DNA of 64,000 nucleotides from Scolanthus callimorphus (lineage: Eukaryota > Cnidaria > Anthozoa > Actiniaria > Edwardsiidae): assembly GCA_033964015.1 (NCBI GenBank), contig CM066912.1, positions 11,629,399-11,693,398 of the forward strand. Direction: 5' to 3'. Positions 1 through 12,286 of this stretch are shown one piece after another; positions within the stretch are counted from its first letter, which is position 1; each line of letters begins with the position of its first letter. The notes under the pieces are model-generated. The model did no database searches and was not told where the DNA came from. It saw only the letters and a list, made by a program, of their open reading frames with translations. The translations under genes were made by a program, and so were the position numbers.

Positions 1-957
1 TCAACATTTGCAAGTAATTATCAGCATTAGAAGACAACGAATCAGTGTGCGCGAATAATCAACATTTGCAAGTAATTATCGGCATTAGAAGACAACGAAT
101 AAGGCCCCGTCCACACTACGCCGGCTTAATTTGAAAACGCCTAATTTTTTATACGGTTGTGCCTTCTGTCCACACTACGCGGGCTAAATTTCCCACCGAA
201 AACGGGACTTTTCGAAAACCCTACCGAAAGTGGCCAAATTTGAAAACGCCGGCTACGCGTTTTAGTGTGGACGGCGAAAACGGATCTTTTCGAAAACGGT
301 GACGTCGTACCACACCGTCTGTGGGGAAATTATGACCGCGGGCTCTCGTTTTTCTTTTTCGCACATGCGCTTATCGAACGTTCTTGTGCGTTTTCACATT
401 TAGCCGGCGTAGTGTATTCAGAAAATATTAGTTCCGTTTTCGAAGCAAATTAGCCGTTTCAAATTTAGCCGGCGTAGTGTGGACGGTGCCTAAGTGCGCG
501 CGGAGAATCAACATTTACAAATAATTAAGACAACGAATCAATGCGCGCAAATAAACAACATTCACACCTAATGATAAGCATTAGAAAACACGAATCAGTG
601 CGCGCGAAGAATCAACATTTACAAGTAATGATAAGCATTATAAGACAACGAATGAGTGCGCGCGAATAATCAACATTTACAAGTAATGATAAGCATTAGA
701 AGACAACGAATGAGTGCGCGCGAAGAATCAACATTTACAAGTAATGATAAGCATTAGAAGACAACGAATCCGTATGTGTAAATAATCAGCATTTACACGA
801 AATAATCAGCATGCGAAAACAAGAAATCTTTTTATGCAAATTTATTAACATTTACACGTAATTATCAGCATTAGAAGCCAATGAATTATTGCGCGCAAAT
901 AATCGAAATTGACACATAATAATCAGCATTTGAAGACAAGGGAATCAGTGCGCAAAT
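1..957. repeat. 58-bp satellite array, left block
   Basis: Degenerate tandem repeats with a unit of about 58 bp, measured between successive AATCAACATT starts at 668 and 726. The unit carries CAACATTTACAAGTAATGAT, AGCATTAGAAGACAACGAAT and a GTGCGCGCG tail. The block is interrupted by a MITE at 103-490 and resumes as a right block at 5245-7110, so one array was split by later insertions. No coding function is seen. Confidence 0.9.
103..490. mobile_element. PIF/Harbinger-like MITE with TAA duplication
   Basis: Ends are inverted repeats (GGCCCCGTCCACACTACGCC on the left, its near reverse complement on the right), flanked by TAA at 100-102 and 491-493. The element is 388 bp and sits inside one satellite unit. 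A 3-bp TWA duplication and GG-starting ends are typical of PIF/Harbinger elements. No transposase is encoded, so it is non-autonomous. The small ORF inside is not considered a gene. Confidence 0.8.
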
Positions 958-1092
958 AATAGATTTCCACCGAAACCGGATCTTTTTGGGAAACGCTGCC
1001 GAAAGTGGCTAAATTTGAAAACACCGGCTACGCGTTTTAGTGAGGAGGGCGAAAAGGGAAGTTTTTGAAAACGATGACGTCATGTTACGTCA
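958..1092. mobile_element. Left remnant of a second copy of the same MITE
   Basis: Closely similar to the interior of the 103-490 MITE (gaaagtggc, aaaacaccggctacgcgttttag, then a GATGACGTCA stretch). Its right-hand counterpart, starting GACCGCGGGCTCTCG and ending TAGTGTGGACGG, is found at 4754-4850. The copy was therefore split by the material at 1093-4753. Confidence 0.65.
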
Positions 1093-1610
1093 ATCTCGTA
1101 CCCAGAGCCCGTGCATCTTTGAGCCAGCGGCATAGATAGATAGATAGATATTACTTTATTTAAGGAGGGTTTCACTAGATATCACAATGATAATGTATGC
1201 GTGGCCCTCAAATAAGAGAATGGCTCGTGCTCGTCGAGAACAGACGTACTCGAATTGGCTCCTGAAAAATCATCTTGTTTAGTTGCTTCTTCGGAAGTAG
1301 AGGAGTTCCATTTGGTGTATCGTGTGTCTAAGTGCATTTGCTTCTAGAAGGGAAGGTTTGTACAAGTGATCTGCCTCTGTGGAACAATATTTTATTGGTT
1401 TTATCATATCCCATTTGGACATTTTTCGTCGCCCAAGTGTGCTCGTGCATTCATCGACAGTTGGTTGCTGCTCACGCGGGAACACGAAGATACACAGTTC
1501 GATTGGTATCAAGTAGCCGTTAATAGAATAACCGCCATCGCGCGCGCACCTACTAACGGTCAACTACACTGCGCGAGGACAATCACCAGAGCACGCGCTA
1601 CGAACGAATT

Positions 1611-2447
1611 ATGATTTGGAATCGCTACTTAATTGTGATCACACTATGGCTGGTGATGTTGGAATTCAGGAATACCCAGGAATCCTCTCTAAAGATCATG
1701 CACACAGCAAGCGATTTATCGGGTGTTGTTCCTGCTAGTTCTACTAAGATTCGCCACAAAAAGTCCACATTATCCAACGTACCGTCACACCACCTCGCTC
1801 ATGTCGGATTATCATTGGTTCAACGTTCACTTATGGCGCTACTATTAATACAGCTCGCTAACGATGTCCAGGTAAACCCCGGGCCTTCACAGGGAACCAA
1901 CCCACCGTACATCCATCTGGCGGACAAGGGCATCAGGATCTGTCAATGGAATGTGAGAAGTTTTAACAATGACAAGTACGAGCGAATTAAGGAAATTCTC
2001 CTCCACCCTCGTACAAATATTGACGTTCTCGTGATAACAGAGACCTGGCTGGATTCCACGCATTCGAATGACGAATACTGTATCCCCGGTTTCCATCTTG
2101 AGAGGAAGGATAGGCTTGGCAAGGAGAGAGGTGGAGTGCTAATGTATATCGCTAGTACTCTGGCCTACACGCGCATGATGAAACTTCAGTCATCGGAAAC
2201 AGAGCTTCTCTCAGTTCAGATTATCCCGTACAAGTCGAACTGCCCTATCATTGTCGCTGGAGTGTATCGTGTGCCGGACTCAACATCAGAGATGGACAAC
2301 ATACTAGACGCTCTGATAGAAAGTATTTACGTCACCAGCAAGGAGGCTATTCTGGTAGGGGACTTCAACGTGGATTACCTGGACGCAACCAACTGCAATC
2401 ATCGTCTCATAAAGTCTGTCAGTGGAATATACAGGGCTCTGGAATAA
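1611..2447 (+). pseudogene. LINE (CR1/L2-type) endonuclease ORF, 3'-truncated, with a 2A-like motif
   Basis: The 278-residue frame carries an apurinic endonuclease (EEP) domain from about residue 107: RICQWNVRSFNN, then VITETWLDS, RGGVLMYI, VAGVYRVP and LVGDFNVDY, which are the expected metal-binding and catalytic blocks. Residues 60-92 resemble a 2A translational recoding peptide: a hydrophobic stretch followed by NDVQVNPGP, with the Gly-Pro break at residues 91/92. 2A-like sequences are known at the start of ORFs in some non-LTR retrotransposons. The frame stops shortly after the GDFN block and no reverse transcriptase follows, so the copy is truncated by other repeat DNA near 2435. The upstream 1330-1610 segment has only short frames and is probably the LINE 5' region. 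Confidence 0.8.
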
Positions 2448-2531
2448 TCAATTTTTTTTATACCCAAAATCTGGGTACTCTTCAGTGCGCATGCGTTTGA
2501 CCTTGACCGTTACTAAAATCATGGATTTATC

Positions 2532-4221
2532 CAATCTCGTTCCCAGAGCCCTGCATTTTCTGCGCATGCGTCGCCAAATTATGGGCTCTGGGAAACTCCA
2601 CATCGGCTGCTGCCAAATCTGGCAGCACTGGTTTTAGAGCGCATGCTCGGAAAAAACATCCGATCAGCCACCGACCACCGAAAATTAGTATAAGCTACAC
2701 AAATCAGAAGGACACACTCGTAGACATGACAGCGGAAAAACAGCCAAGCAGCCAATAAATTATTACCAAGACCTAGACTTGGAAGATGCGAAGATGAGAA
2801 TATCGGAAAAGCCATGTTTGAAAAGCGTCTTGAGTTTGGCGGGAAAAAGACAACTACTTAAGAATTAATTACTTATTTTGACGATGCAATGCACACCATG
2901 CGAAAAAGATGGTTAGTTTGTGGCAGACTGAAACAGTTGGATTTTTATGTTAACCGAAGTATAGATCAAGGGAAAAATTACCTCAGGTCATTTACAAAGA
3001 CAAAGAGACTACTGCTTCATTCATGGTCAGGAGAAAACGGACGAGAACAACGGATTTAGCAGTTACTTCAAAGCTGAAAACCACTAAATGTCGAAAATTG
3101 AAAGGGCACGGAAAACTCCACGACACAAGCACACTGCGAAATGCTCAAGTGAAATTTTAAAACTGTTCCTCGGAGAAGTTGTGGTCTCTTGTTTCATTTT
3201 GTATCATCCTTTGAAGAATCCAGGCTAGTTACTTTCTGTAAAAAATGATTTGCAAAGGATTTTGAGAGCCTGCGGTGCAAGCTGTGTTCTTGTTGGAAAC
3301 GTGCGAACTGAATTTGCCGAGGATTGAAAATAATTGAAAACTCGAGCAGCCAAAAAACTACAAATCAATAGAACACATGTCTACGACAGGTCAATGGATT
3401 CAAGGTCTTCACAGCGGATGGGAAAGTCGAAAAGGCATGATTGAGAAATATTTGAGATTGGCAAGAAATTTACGAAGAGAATTCTTTCTCTTTCTATTGA
3501 GAGAAATTGACCTGAAGCTGCCGTGGCCAGTGGCTTCAGTTTGCAGATTTGTGTTAATAAAATCTTGTGTACTTTTTGGACAACCAAGAACACTGTACTT
3601 GTGATGGAATTCTTATCGTCTTCATTACATTGTTTCTGCCTAACAACCCTATAAAGCATAATTTACAAGCGTAAGATGTCTGTAATTTTGTTGTTATTGT
3701 CATTGATTGAACTTATGAACGAAACTCAGTTCCTTTTAACAACTGTACGATTACTGTATGTAAGGTCGATTGCCCTGAGAAAATTTACTAAAGCATTTTT
3801 TATACATGTTGTGTATGAGAATTTTGTTGACAATAAACAAAGCAGAATAATCAGATAATATTATAATAAACAACGTCATTAGATTCTATGTTGTCGTATT
3901 ATGCTCAGCCGCCTCTACACGCGTTTTGTTTTGGTGTAACCACAGAGGTATTTCGATACTACACGGCAATAAAGTGACTAAAGTAACAACGGCATTGAAG
4001 GTTCCTAGCTTTTAGCTATATAATACGATTTTTTCCTAAATAAACTTATTGTCTCCGATGACTTCCGACTTTCCAGTGCTCGTTAATGACGATCGCGCAG
4101 TATCGGGAATCATTCGGCACTTTTTTATTGACCAATCAGCACACTCTAAAATCTAGAGTTTCCCAGAGCCCATAATTTGGCGACGCATGCGCAGAAATGC
4201 AGGGCTCTGGGAACGAGATTG
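2532..4221. mobile_element. 1.69-kb DNA transposon, 9-bp target duplication (Mutator-like)
   Basis: The ends are long, nearly perfect inverted repeats of about 65 bp (CAATCTCGTTCCCAGAGCCC ... GGGCTCTGGGAACGAGATTG). The 9-bp direct repeat GGATTTATC lies immediately outside both ends (2523-2531 and 4222-4230). A 9-bp duplication suits the MULE/Mutator superfamily. No transposase domain is visible in the interior (short frames at 3377-3604 and 3676-3858 only), so it is non-autonomous. Confidence 0.8.
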
Positions 4222-4839
4222 GGATTTATCACACAGTTCTTCAATATGTCATAGGAATTTTTCACACCTTGCATTCGTAGTTACAAAACCAGCTAAAAGC
4301 AGGTTTAAAAACATCAATTACTGATATATTTCATTCAGTTTTGAGCAACTTTGTTTTTGCAAAACAGCGCGCGCCCTGCTTGAACTGAAAGTGGCGTGAT
4401 CTTCGTGAGCAGCGCGCGCGTGACAAATTTTGCTGAACAATTGAACAATTCCCTCAGAATCAAGACTTTTGTTGCATGATTTCGTCCTGTTACAATGCTA
4501 GTTTTGGAAAATTTATCTTAAGAAATGCTTCTGAAAATTCATAAGAATAGATCTACAAGTGGAAAGACGGAAAATGTTTTCGCCCAACAGGTGATGCTTG
4601 TGAGAAAATATTTTCAGTTGGATTTCCTTCATATTCAAATCGCGCGCATGGGCAGTGGAGAGGAATGACGAGCCAATAAAAATCGTCGCACGACTTGATT
4701 ATTCCAGAGCTCCGTATCTTGGCGCTGACCTAAAAGATACGCGGGCTCTGGGAACGAGATTGGACCGCGGGCTCTCGTTTTTCTCTTGGCGCATGCGCTA
4801 AGGTGACGTTTTTGTGCGTCTTCAAATTTAGCCGGCGTA

Positions 4840-5245
4840 GTGTGGACGGAACTGCTTAAGAGCGTGGAATCTCAGTGTCGTAAGCTGGGACTTTCTCTGA
4901 ATTCAAGGAAGACAGAGGGTTTTCCCCTTAATACTCCAGGCAATGCAGAGCTCACAACCCTCAACGGTGAAGCTGTCAGCGTCAAAGAAGATTTCAAGTA
5001 CCTTGGCTCATACATAAGCTCGACTGGGAAAGATATCGACGTGAGGGAAGGCCCAGGCCTGGTGCGCCCTGCATAAGCTGAATAACATCTAGCACTCAAA
5101 TATGACGGACGCGCTAAAACGGCGGATATTCGTGGCCTCAGTCGAGTCAATTCTCACTTACGGGTGCGAGGCCTGGACATTGACAGTTCGGGACGAGTCA
5201 AGGCTTGACGGCTGCTACACTCGCATGCTGCGAAAACTTCTAAAT
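4840..5245 (+). pseudogene. RTE-type LINE reverse transcriptase remnant
   Basis: Two adjacent frames give the carboxyl part of a LINE reverse transcriptase: GLSLNSRKTEGFP, then DFKYLGSYISSTG (4840-5076), and after a frame change LKRRIFVASVESILTYGCEAWTL and RMLRKLLNVTW (5102-5250). The YLGS and LLYGCEAW-type blocks are typical of the region after the palm in RTE-clade elements. The fragment is broken by a frameshift near 5076-5100, lacks the catalytic core, and runs into the satellite at its 3' end. Confidence 0.7.
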
Positions 5246-7110
5246 GTCACCTGGCGGGAATCAACATTTACACCTAATGAGAAGCATTAGAAAAACTTTC
5301 ACCGGTTTGGTCGGGCATATAGTCGCTGCGCTCGGGCGCAAATGATGCTACTCGGGCCCAAAATAAACTATATGCCCTCCAAAAGTCATGTTATTGTCCT
5401 ATTTACATGTAATGATAAGCATTAGAAGACAACGAATCAGTGCGCGCGAAGAGTCAACATTTATAAGTAATGAGAAGCATTAGAAGACAACGAATCAGTG
5501 CGCGCGAAGAATCAGCATTTACAAGTTATGATGAGCATTAGAGGACGAGGAAACAGTGCGCGTGAAGAATCTTCATTTACACGTAATGATGAGTATTAGA
5601 AGACAACGAATCAGTGCGCACGAAGAATAAACATTTACAAGTAATGATAAGCATTAGAAGACAGCGAATCAGTGCGCGCGAAGAATCAACATTTGCAAGT
5701 AATGATAAGCATTAGAAGACTACGAATCAGTGCGCGCGAAAAATCAACATTTAAAAGTCATGATGAGTATTAGAAGACAAGGAATCAGTGTCGCGAAGAA
5801 TCAACATTTACAAGTACCTGTCAGCATTGAAGGAGAACGAATCAGTGCGCGCACAGAACAAATATTTACAAGTAATTATCAGCTTTAGAAGACAACGAAT
5901 CAGTTCGCGCCGAGAATCAACATTTACAAGTAATGATAAGCATTAGAAGGCAACGAATCAGCGCGCGTAAAGAATCAAAATTTAATAAGTCATGATGAGC
6001 ATTAGAAGACAATTAATGAGTGCGCGCGAAGAATCAATATTTAGAAGTAATGATAAGCATTGGAAGACAATGTATCAGTGCGCGCGAATAATCAAAATTT
6101 ACACGTAATGATAAGCATTAGAAGAGAAGGAATCAGTGCGCGTGAAGAATCAACATTTACGAGTAATGATAATGATTAAGACAATTAATCTGTGCGCGCG
6201 AATATTGAACATTTGCAAGTAATGATAGGCATTAGAAGACAACAAATCAGTGCGCGCGAAGAATGAACATTACAAGTAATTATCAGCATTAGAAGACAAC
6301 GAATCAGTGGGCGCGTAATTATCAGCATTAGAAGACAACGAATCAGTTCTCGCAAGTAATCAACATTTACACGTAATGATAAGCATCAGAAGACAAGGAA
6401 TCAATGCTCATGAAGATTAAACATTTACGAGTAATGGTCAAATTTAGAAGGCAACGAATCTCTGCGCGCGATATTCAACATTTGCAAGTAATGATAAGCA
6501 TCAAAAGACAACGAATCAGTGCGCGCAAATAATCAACATTTACACCTAATCATTAACATTAGAAGACAACGAGTTAACGCGCGCGAAGAATCAACATTTG
6601 CAAGTAATGATAAGCATTAGAAGACAGCGAATTAGTGCGCGCGAAGAATCAACATTTACAAGTAATGATGAGCATTAGAAGACAACGAATCAATGCGCGC
6701 GAAGAATCAACATTTACAAGTAATGATAAGCATTAGAAGACAACGAATCAGTGCGTGCGAAGAATCAACATTTACAAGTAACGATAAGCATTAGAAGACA
6801 ACGAATCAGTGCGCGAACAATCAACATTTACATGTAATGATAAGCATTAGAAGACAACGAACCAGTGCGTGCGAAGAATCAACATTTACACGTAATTATC
6901 AGCATTAGAAGACAACGAATCAGTGCGCGAACAATCAACATTTACATGTAATGATAAGCATTAGAAGACAACGAATCAATGCGCGCGAAGAATCAACATT
7001 TACAAGTAATTTCAAAATTAGAGGACAAGGAATCAGTGGGTGCGAAGAATCAACATTTACAGGTAATGATAAACATTAGAAGACGACGAATCAGTGCGGG
7101 GTCGCGAAGA
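5245..7110. repeat. 58-bp satellite array, right block
   Basis: About 30 degenerate copies of the unit seen at 1-957, with the same AATCAACATT, AGCATTAGAAGACAACGAAT and GTGCGCGCGAAG segments. Copies vary by small indels and point changes. One short non-repeat stretch (about 5285-5400) contains other sequence. Confidence 0.9.
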
Positions 7111-7649
7111 ATATACGGATATATGGAAACCAGCCGTCAGAGGTTGTGGGTTCGAATCTCATGATAGTCACGAAAAAAGATAGTCACGAGTGTTTTATTT
7201 CTTTTCTGTAATTTGTAGCGTGATGTTGCCTTGTCTTCGGCTATGGACGGCTATAGTGGGGGGGGGGGGGGGGTACCTTTATTTTCTGGATCAACGTACC
7301 TACGGGGGGGTACCTTTTTTTTCTGGAATTGCCCATTCAAGAAATGTTGAAGTGATTTGGCACAGGCCGTCTTGCAATCCAAGGATGTTTTTAATACCTT
7401 TTTACTAACCCCGGGAAGTGGTCGGCTATTCCATGATTGGAATTCCATGATAGGTGCAGGTTTGCACAGGAATTTTGGGCAACAATAGAAAGCTCGTTGA
7501 AACGGCTTAAAATCCTTGATCGTAAGTTAACTGAATTAGAAGTAATATATAGATTTAGGCAATGCCTAAAAGCGGAACTCCAATCATACACACCCCACGT
7601 CTTACTCACAGGGAGCTCACCTTTACAGTTTAAATCAAGAAAATTCATG
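7111..7649. other. Non-coding stretch with poly-G tract and short repeats
   Basis: Contains a poly-G run at 7258-7273 and two copies of GGGGGTACCTTT followed by TTTTCTGGA. At 7541-7580 is the motif TATATAGATTTAGGCAATGC, which recurs at 59612. No gene is supported. Confidence 0.5.
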
Positions 7650-8640
7650 TTACCATTATATGGCAATGATAGTATTAGCGCGTTCTGATATGCTAACAAG
7701 TCGCAGTTCACGACCGACAAAAGATAATCTCCTTGAAATAAAAATGAAAAATAAGATGTTCAGCGAAATCCACAACAAAGAATACTTGACATAGTACTTG
7801 TCTCATTGTACTATTACTAACTAAATCTAACATGTGACAAAGGAAAATCAAGGCTAGAATATCAGAAATGACCTGTTTACATAAGGCAAAGCAGGGCGAA
7901 AAAGTCAAGCTTACTCAAAACTATAATTCGAGTTTAGCCGGAGAAAAAGAAACCTTGAGGGAGCCAACTAAAGCAGCAAAACGTAAAAGTTAAATGTAAA
8001 GTTAGAATTTTCTCATCAGGAATGCAATAAACTTGGAAGCTAAAAATATAAATAGCATAAGAAGCAATTTCAAGCTTTGTGCTTACCGATAACTGATAGT
8101 GAAGTCGTTTCTTTCCTCCGAAAATCTCCGTCGTGTTGAGTTGAATTCATTCTTACTTGGCAAGCTTTTGCACAAAGCCAATTTTCCTAAATATATTATT
8201 CGGCTAAAACCATTGCAATTTTCTGTTATTGTCAATCCTGTTCAATCCAGTTCTGGCTCCCTGTTCGTAGATCTCATATGAGTATTCGAAGAACACGTCG
8301 TTTGCGGTTTTTACGAAAGAAACTGTTGTTTTTCTTCAGAAGAACGCCGAAGTCTTGCTTCGCCGTGGGCCGGGTATTCTGCAATCTAGCCTCAACAAAA
8401 ATTTCGTCTGAATGAACTCGAGTGAGCCGACGCGGGCGCGTGTTTTGTGCGTTTTTTCGGCGGGAAAATGAAGGAGCGACTTCCGGTCCGTGTCCTCTGC
8501 CAAGCACCGCGTCAAAGCACCGCAGCGCTGTGCTGGAGGACAAAATGACGCGCGCGCTCAGTGATCCAAGACGGACTGTGATTGGCTGTGTACACGGGTC
8601 GCCACTAATGCAAGTGCGCATGCGTAAATAAGAGCCCGCG
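7650..8640. repeat. Dispersed 1-kb repeat, copy 1
   Basis: Aligns by eye with 62995-64000. Shared blocks include TATATGGCAA, ATCTCCTTGAAATAA, AGAAATGACCTGTTTACA, GCTTACCGATAACTGATAGT and the closing GACGCGGGCGCGTG, GGCGGGAAAATGAA, GCGACTTCCGGT. The 183-residue minus-strand frame at 8274-8825 runs across its edge and shows no recognisable domain, so I do not call it a gene. Confidence 0.75.
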
Positions 8641-9081
8641 ATGTTTTCGTAAGCCGCTGAACGTATCGTTTTGGCTTGGATGGGTTGCTTTCTCATGTGA
8701 CGTTGAATGATACGTATGGGGCTCCACTCCGTGCCCTCGGCACGGGGAGTTCCGCTATTATTAGGAATTACATGTGAGATTGAGAATTCTTCATAATCAA
8801 TGTTATCATCAGTATCGCTAAGCATTTTATATATTTTGTCGCCAGAAAGAAATTCAGCCCGTTGTCTTATCTAAAATTATTTTAAACAAATCGAGTTCAT
8901 CGAGCATCTCCACAAATAATATCATATTAATTAAGCAACTTATTCAGTGATATTTGATTTATTGAATGCCTTTTTTTTCTCTCTCGGTGTATATGTCTAT
9001 TTGCAACTGTTGGAAATGTAAATAAAAATCATCATAGACAACATATTTTCATAACTATATCTATTGTATGATTTGTTTCAG
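8641..9081. other. Intronic or upstream DNA, nothing recognised
   Basis: AT-rich sequence just upstream of the first visible exon of host gene A, ending in a pyrimidine stretch and TTTCAG acceptor at 9076-9081. No repeats or frames worth naming were seen. Confidence 0.4.
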
Positions 9082-9186
9082 ATCTATTGTCTTTTCAAAA
9101 CTTTTTCAAGAGCTGGTTGATAGACTGCGAGACTGACCAAGAGCATCTCAGAATAACCCTACCCAATCCGTTTCACAGGGATGAAG
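9082..9186 (+). CDS. Host gene A, exon 1 of those visible
   Basis: Acceptor TTTCAG ends at 9081 and donor GTAATG begins at 9187. The frame reads LLSFQNFFKSWLIDCETDQE and on to NPFHRDEG, and its 3' phase (one extra base) matches the next exon. Earlier exons must exist but were not found in the window. Confidence 0.6.
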
Positions 9187-9363
9187 GTAATGTATTAGAG
9201 GTGAACATTACTGCCGGTCGTCTGACATTGTCCGTCCAAAATTGTGATACAGTAAAAAACTCGCATAAAAGAACAGGTGTTTTGGGGATTCAGGCTGAGT
9301 TTGTTCTTCTACATTGGATGTTGTCTGCAAAATCAGCCTGAACATGATCTTAAGGTGTTCTTA

Positions 9364-9804
9364 GACCCCGTCCACACTACTCCGTTTTCAAACGAAAACG
9401 GATACTTTTTGCTCCGGATACGGCTGTCGTCCACACTACAACGGGAAAACGATCACTGAAAACGGATCAATCCGAAAACGCTCTCCAGAGTGGAGCGATC
9501 TGAAAACGGAGCTGTTTGAAAACGCTGTTTTCTAGTGTGGACGGGTGAAAACGATGCTATCTGAAAACGATGACGTCAGCACAGCAAACGCGGCCAATTT
9601 CGCGGGCCGACAGATCGAAATTCGCATGCTTTGAGTTTGTTTGAGCATGCCCACTGAATGCATAGAGCGTTTTCGTACGGATACGCGTTGTAGTGTGGAC
9701 GGGTGAGAACGATACGAAAACGATAAGTGTGGACGCAAATCTTTTTGAAAACGGAGCAAAAAGTATCCGTTTTCGTTTGAAAACGGTGTAGTGTGGACAG
9801 GGTG
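9364..9804. mobile_element. PIF/Harbinger-like MITE with TTA duplication
   Basis: Inverted ends GACCCCGTCCACACTACTCCGTTTTC and complement, flanked by TTA at 9361-9363 and 9805-9807. The 441-bp element has a CCGTTTTC-rich, partly palindromic interior and no coding capacity. It inserted at the very edge of the 9805-10490 element. Confidence 0.8.
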
Positions 9805-10490
9805 TTAAAGTGCCCCTCACGGCTGACATTTTAATGGCTGATTTGATCGCCCATTCAAAATGAGGAAGAATGCTGTTTATTGGACGTTGATAGCTCTCTT
9901 AGTTCAAAAGACATTAAATATTTTAACTTACGCAAATTAGCATCAAATGACGCCACAAAGAGACACGAGAAGCTAACAATTTTTTATCTATAATTCCATT
10001 TGGGATAGCTGGATTCACTTCAAACTTGGTAATAACAAAGAAGAACCAAGACCTCAAACACCCATATGCTAATATGTGTTTCCAGGTAAGACGTTTGGCT
10101 CTGGTGATTCCTGGAAAAAAATCAGCACTTCATCTGTAGGTGAATAAGTTTCAGATTTTTCCTATGTTTTTAATAGACAGCCCTGGTGTCCAATAGTGTT
10201 ACCATGGAAACGGTAATAAACATTTCAGAGGTTGTGGTTTTGGTCCTTCTTTGTTATTACCAAGTTTTAAGTGAATCTGACTATCCCCAAAAAATTATAC
10301 ATAAAACATTGTTGGCTTATTTTGCCCCAGTCTGTTTGTGACGTCATTTTCCCTAATTTGCATAAAGAGGAAATGTTGAATATGTCTATAACCAAAAGAG
10401 CTATGAACGCCAAATGAGCGACATTACTCCTTATTTTCAATGTGTCATCAATTAAGCCATTAAAATATCAGCCTTGAGGGGCACTTTAAA
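9805..10490. mobile_element. Non-autonomous element with TTAAAG-GGGC-type ends
   Basis: Left end TTAAAGTGCCCCTCACGGCT and right end CTTGAGGGGCACTTTAA are inverted. Related short elements with AAAGGGGC ends occur at 39638-39903, 54141-54537 and 56814-57058. No ORF of interest is present. Confidence 0.6.
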
Positions 10491-11084
10491 ACAAGGCTCT
10501 ACTCTTACGAAGGTTGTACTCTCCGTAAGAGTAGCTGAGATTGTCTCCCGGACGCAATGCAGTTAATTAAACAGCACTCTTGATTGTAAGCCGCACAGCA
10601 GCAATTTGCGTCATCTAATGGAGCCCGTTAAGTCCTCCAACTTCTTCTTTTCTTGCAGTCGCTCTGTCAACCGCTTTGAAATCAATTATGTAGTAGCTGC
10701 TCGTAAGATGTAACGCTATTGGCTTGATGCTACTCATTGTTCTATTGTATTCTCGTTCTATTATTGTGTTTTCATTGTTTTCACTGAGGTGCATCAATCC
10801 AGTTAACAGTCAATCCAGTTAACAGTCAATCCAGTTATGTAGCAGCTGCTCCTAAGATCTAACGCTATTCACTATTGGCTTGATGCACCTCATTGTTCTA
10901 TTGTATTCTCGTTCTATTCTTGTGTTTCCATTATTTTCACTGCGGTGAAATATGGGTTAGGCCAGTAGGTTAGGCCTTCCGATAGCTTCTACATGACCCT
11001 TGGCAAGAATACCATTTTTTGTCTAATACCATACATTTGCGCTTAATGCTTGGTGAAATGACTGAAACATCGCTTGTTTTTCAG
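10491..11084. other. Intron DNA with an imperfect local duplication
   Basis: A segment with TAGCTGCT, AAGATGTAACGCTATT and TTCTATTGTATTCTCGTTCTATT at about 10690-10765 is repeated at 10838-10925. Nothing else was recognised. The stretch ends in the acceptor TTTTTCAG before 11085. Confidence 0.5.
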
Positions 11085-11200
11085 GTGATCTTCACGACTT
11101 GTCACAGGACAATAGAGCTACAGAGGAGAACTTGGTGCTGAAGTGCGACATTCACGAAAGACTTTTGAGCCCACAATTCCTACCTTATCGATCTCAATTT
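11085..11200 (+). CDS. Host gene A, exon 2 of those visible
   Basis: Acceptor TTTTTCAG, donor GTAAGT. The frame reads GDLHDLSQDNRATEENLVLK and on to LPYRSQF, phase 2 in and phase 0 out, matching both neighbours. Confidence 0.65.
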
Positions 11201-11457
11201 GTAAGTGAGTGCGTATAAGCGGATATCTTGTGACGTCAATGTTTACATATTTAGCAATAGTGAAACTCAGCGAGCGTAACAGAGCTACAAAAAGAAAGCG
11301 CCTGGCGAATAAAGCGTAATTAGAAAGTTTTACGTTCGAATTCTCCCAATCACATCTCGGTTTGCATAAGCCTGTGTAGCCACGGGAACTGTGTTTTATT
11401 TGTTAAATATTGTATTTCTCAGCAGGTGAAAAGCAATTAAGCCTTATACCTTTTCAG

Positions 11458-11589
11458 GAGATGAACACTGAAATCGCAGGCCCTGCTCCCAAGTTCATGC
11501 CTGCTGGCCGTGCCACAAATATCTCGTACCCGTTACACACCCTACAAGTCTGCCAGGTCATCAAGGCTACCGCCATCTGTGAGTCTGTG
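11458..11589 (+). CDS. Host gene A, exon 3 of those visible
   Basis: Acceptor CCTTTTCAG, donor GTAGGT, 44 complete codons reading EMNTEIAGPAPKFMPAGRAT and ending CESV. It is the last exon before the Polinton-bearing intron and lies only 139 bp from the provirus end. Confidence 0.65.
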
Positions 11590-11721
11590 GTAGGTGTTTG
11601 AGGAATAATTGTAATGGCTTTATACAGTCGAAGATCTCAGTGCTGGGAACTTTTTTTCTTAGTCGCCATCTGGCGACCGAGTGCAACAAACTGATCGTCT
11701 GAACATAACTTTTTGTCGCCA

Positions 11722-11727
11722 GGTGGC
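11722..11727. repeat. Target site duplication (left) of the Polinton
   Basis: GGTGGC directly abuts the outer base of the left TIR and is matched by GGTGGC at 35804-35809. A 6-bp duplication is diagnostic for Polinton integrase-mediated insertion. Confidence 0.92.
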
Positions 11728-12286
11728 AGTAGTATATAGGGTGGATCTACGCCACAAACCACGTGGTCGGCCGTAAATTATAACCTACAAATTATAACCT
11801 ACAACTTTATAACCTACAACTTTATAACCTACAAACCACGTGGTCGGCCGTAAATTATAACCTACAAATTATAACCTACAACTTTATAACCTACAACTTT
11901 ATAACCTACAAACCACGTGGTCGGCCGTAAATTATAACCTACAAATTATAACCTACAACTTTATAACCTACAACTTTATAACCTACAACTTTATAACCTA
12001 CAACTTTATAACCTACAAACCACGAGGTAGGGGATATGTACACCAATTTATGGACAGCAGATTTATGGGCAGCAGATTTATACACTACAACTTTATACAC
12101 TACAACTTTATACGCCACCACTTTATACACTACAACTTTATACGTCTCACTTTATACGTCTCACATTTATACGTCTCACATTTATACGTCTCACATTTAT
12201 ACGTCTCAGATTTATACGTCTCACTTTATACGTCTCACTTTATACGTCTCACTTTATACGCCCCACTTTATACGCCCCACTTTATA

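Larger units (their letters stand above)
1093..4753. mobile_element. Composite insertion with CAATCTCGT...ACGAGATTG ends
   Basis: Left end CAATCTCGTACCCAGAGCCC and right end GGGCTCTGGGAACGAGATTG are inverted, and the block separates the two halves of a MITE copy. I see no target duplication, and about 30 bp of the MITE is missing at the junction, so this may be an insertion with a small deletion or a recombination between related ends. It contains a LINE fragment and the complete 1.69-kb element at 2532-4221, whose TIR is of the same family. Confidence 0.45.

Noticed and set aside
5245..7110. CRISPR-like regular repeats
   Set aside because: Units are tandem with no unique spacers, and the DNA is eukaryotic.
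7120..7165. tRNA-like GTGGGTTCGAATCTCA (B-box-like)
   Set aside because: No matching A box, acceptor stem or cloverleaf; at most a decayed SINE.
8274..8825. 183-residue minus frame
   Set aside because: Lies across the edge of a dispersed repeat, not open in the second copy, no recognisable domain.
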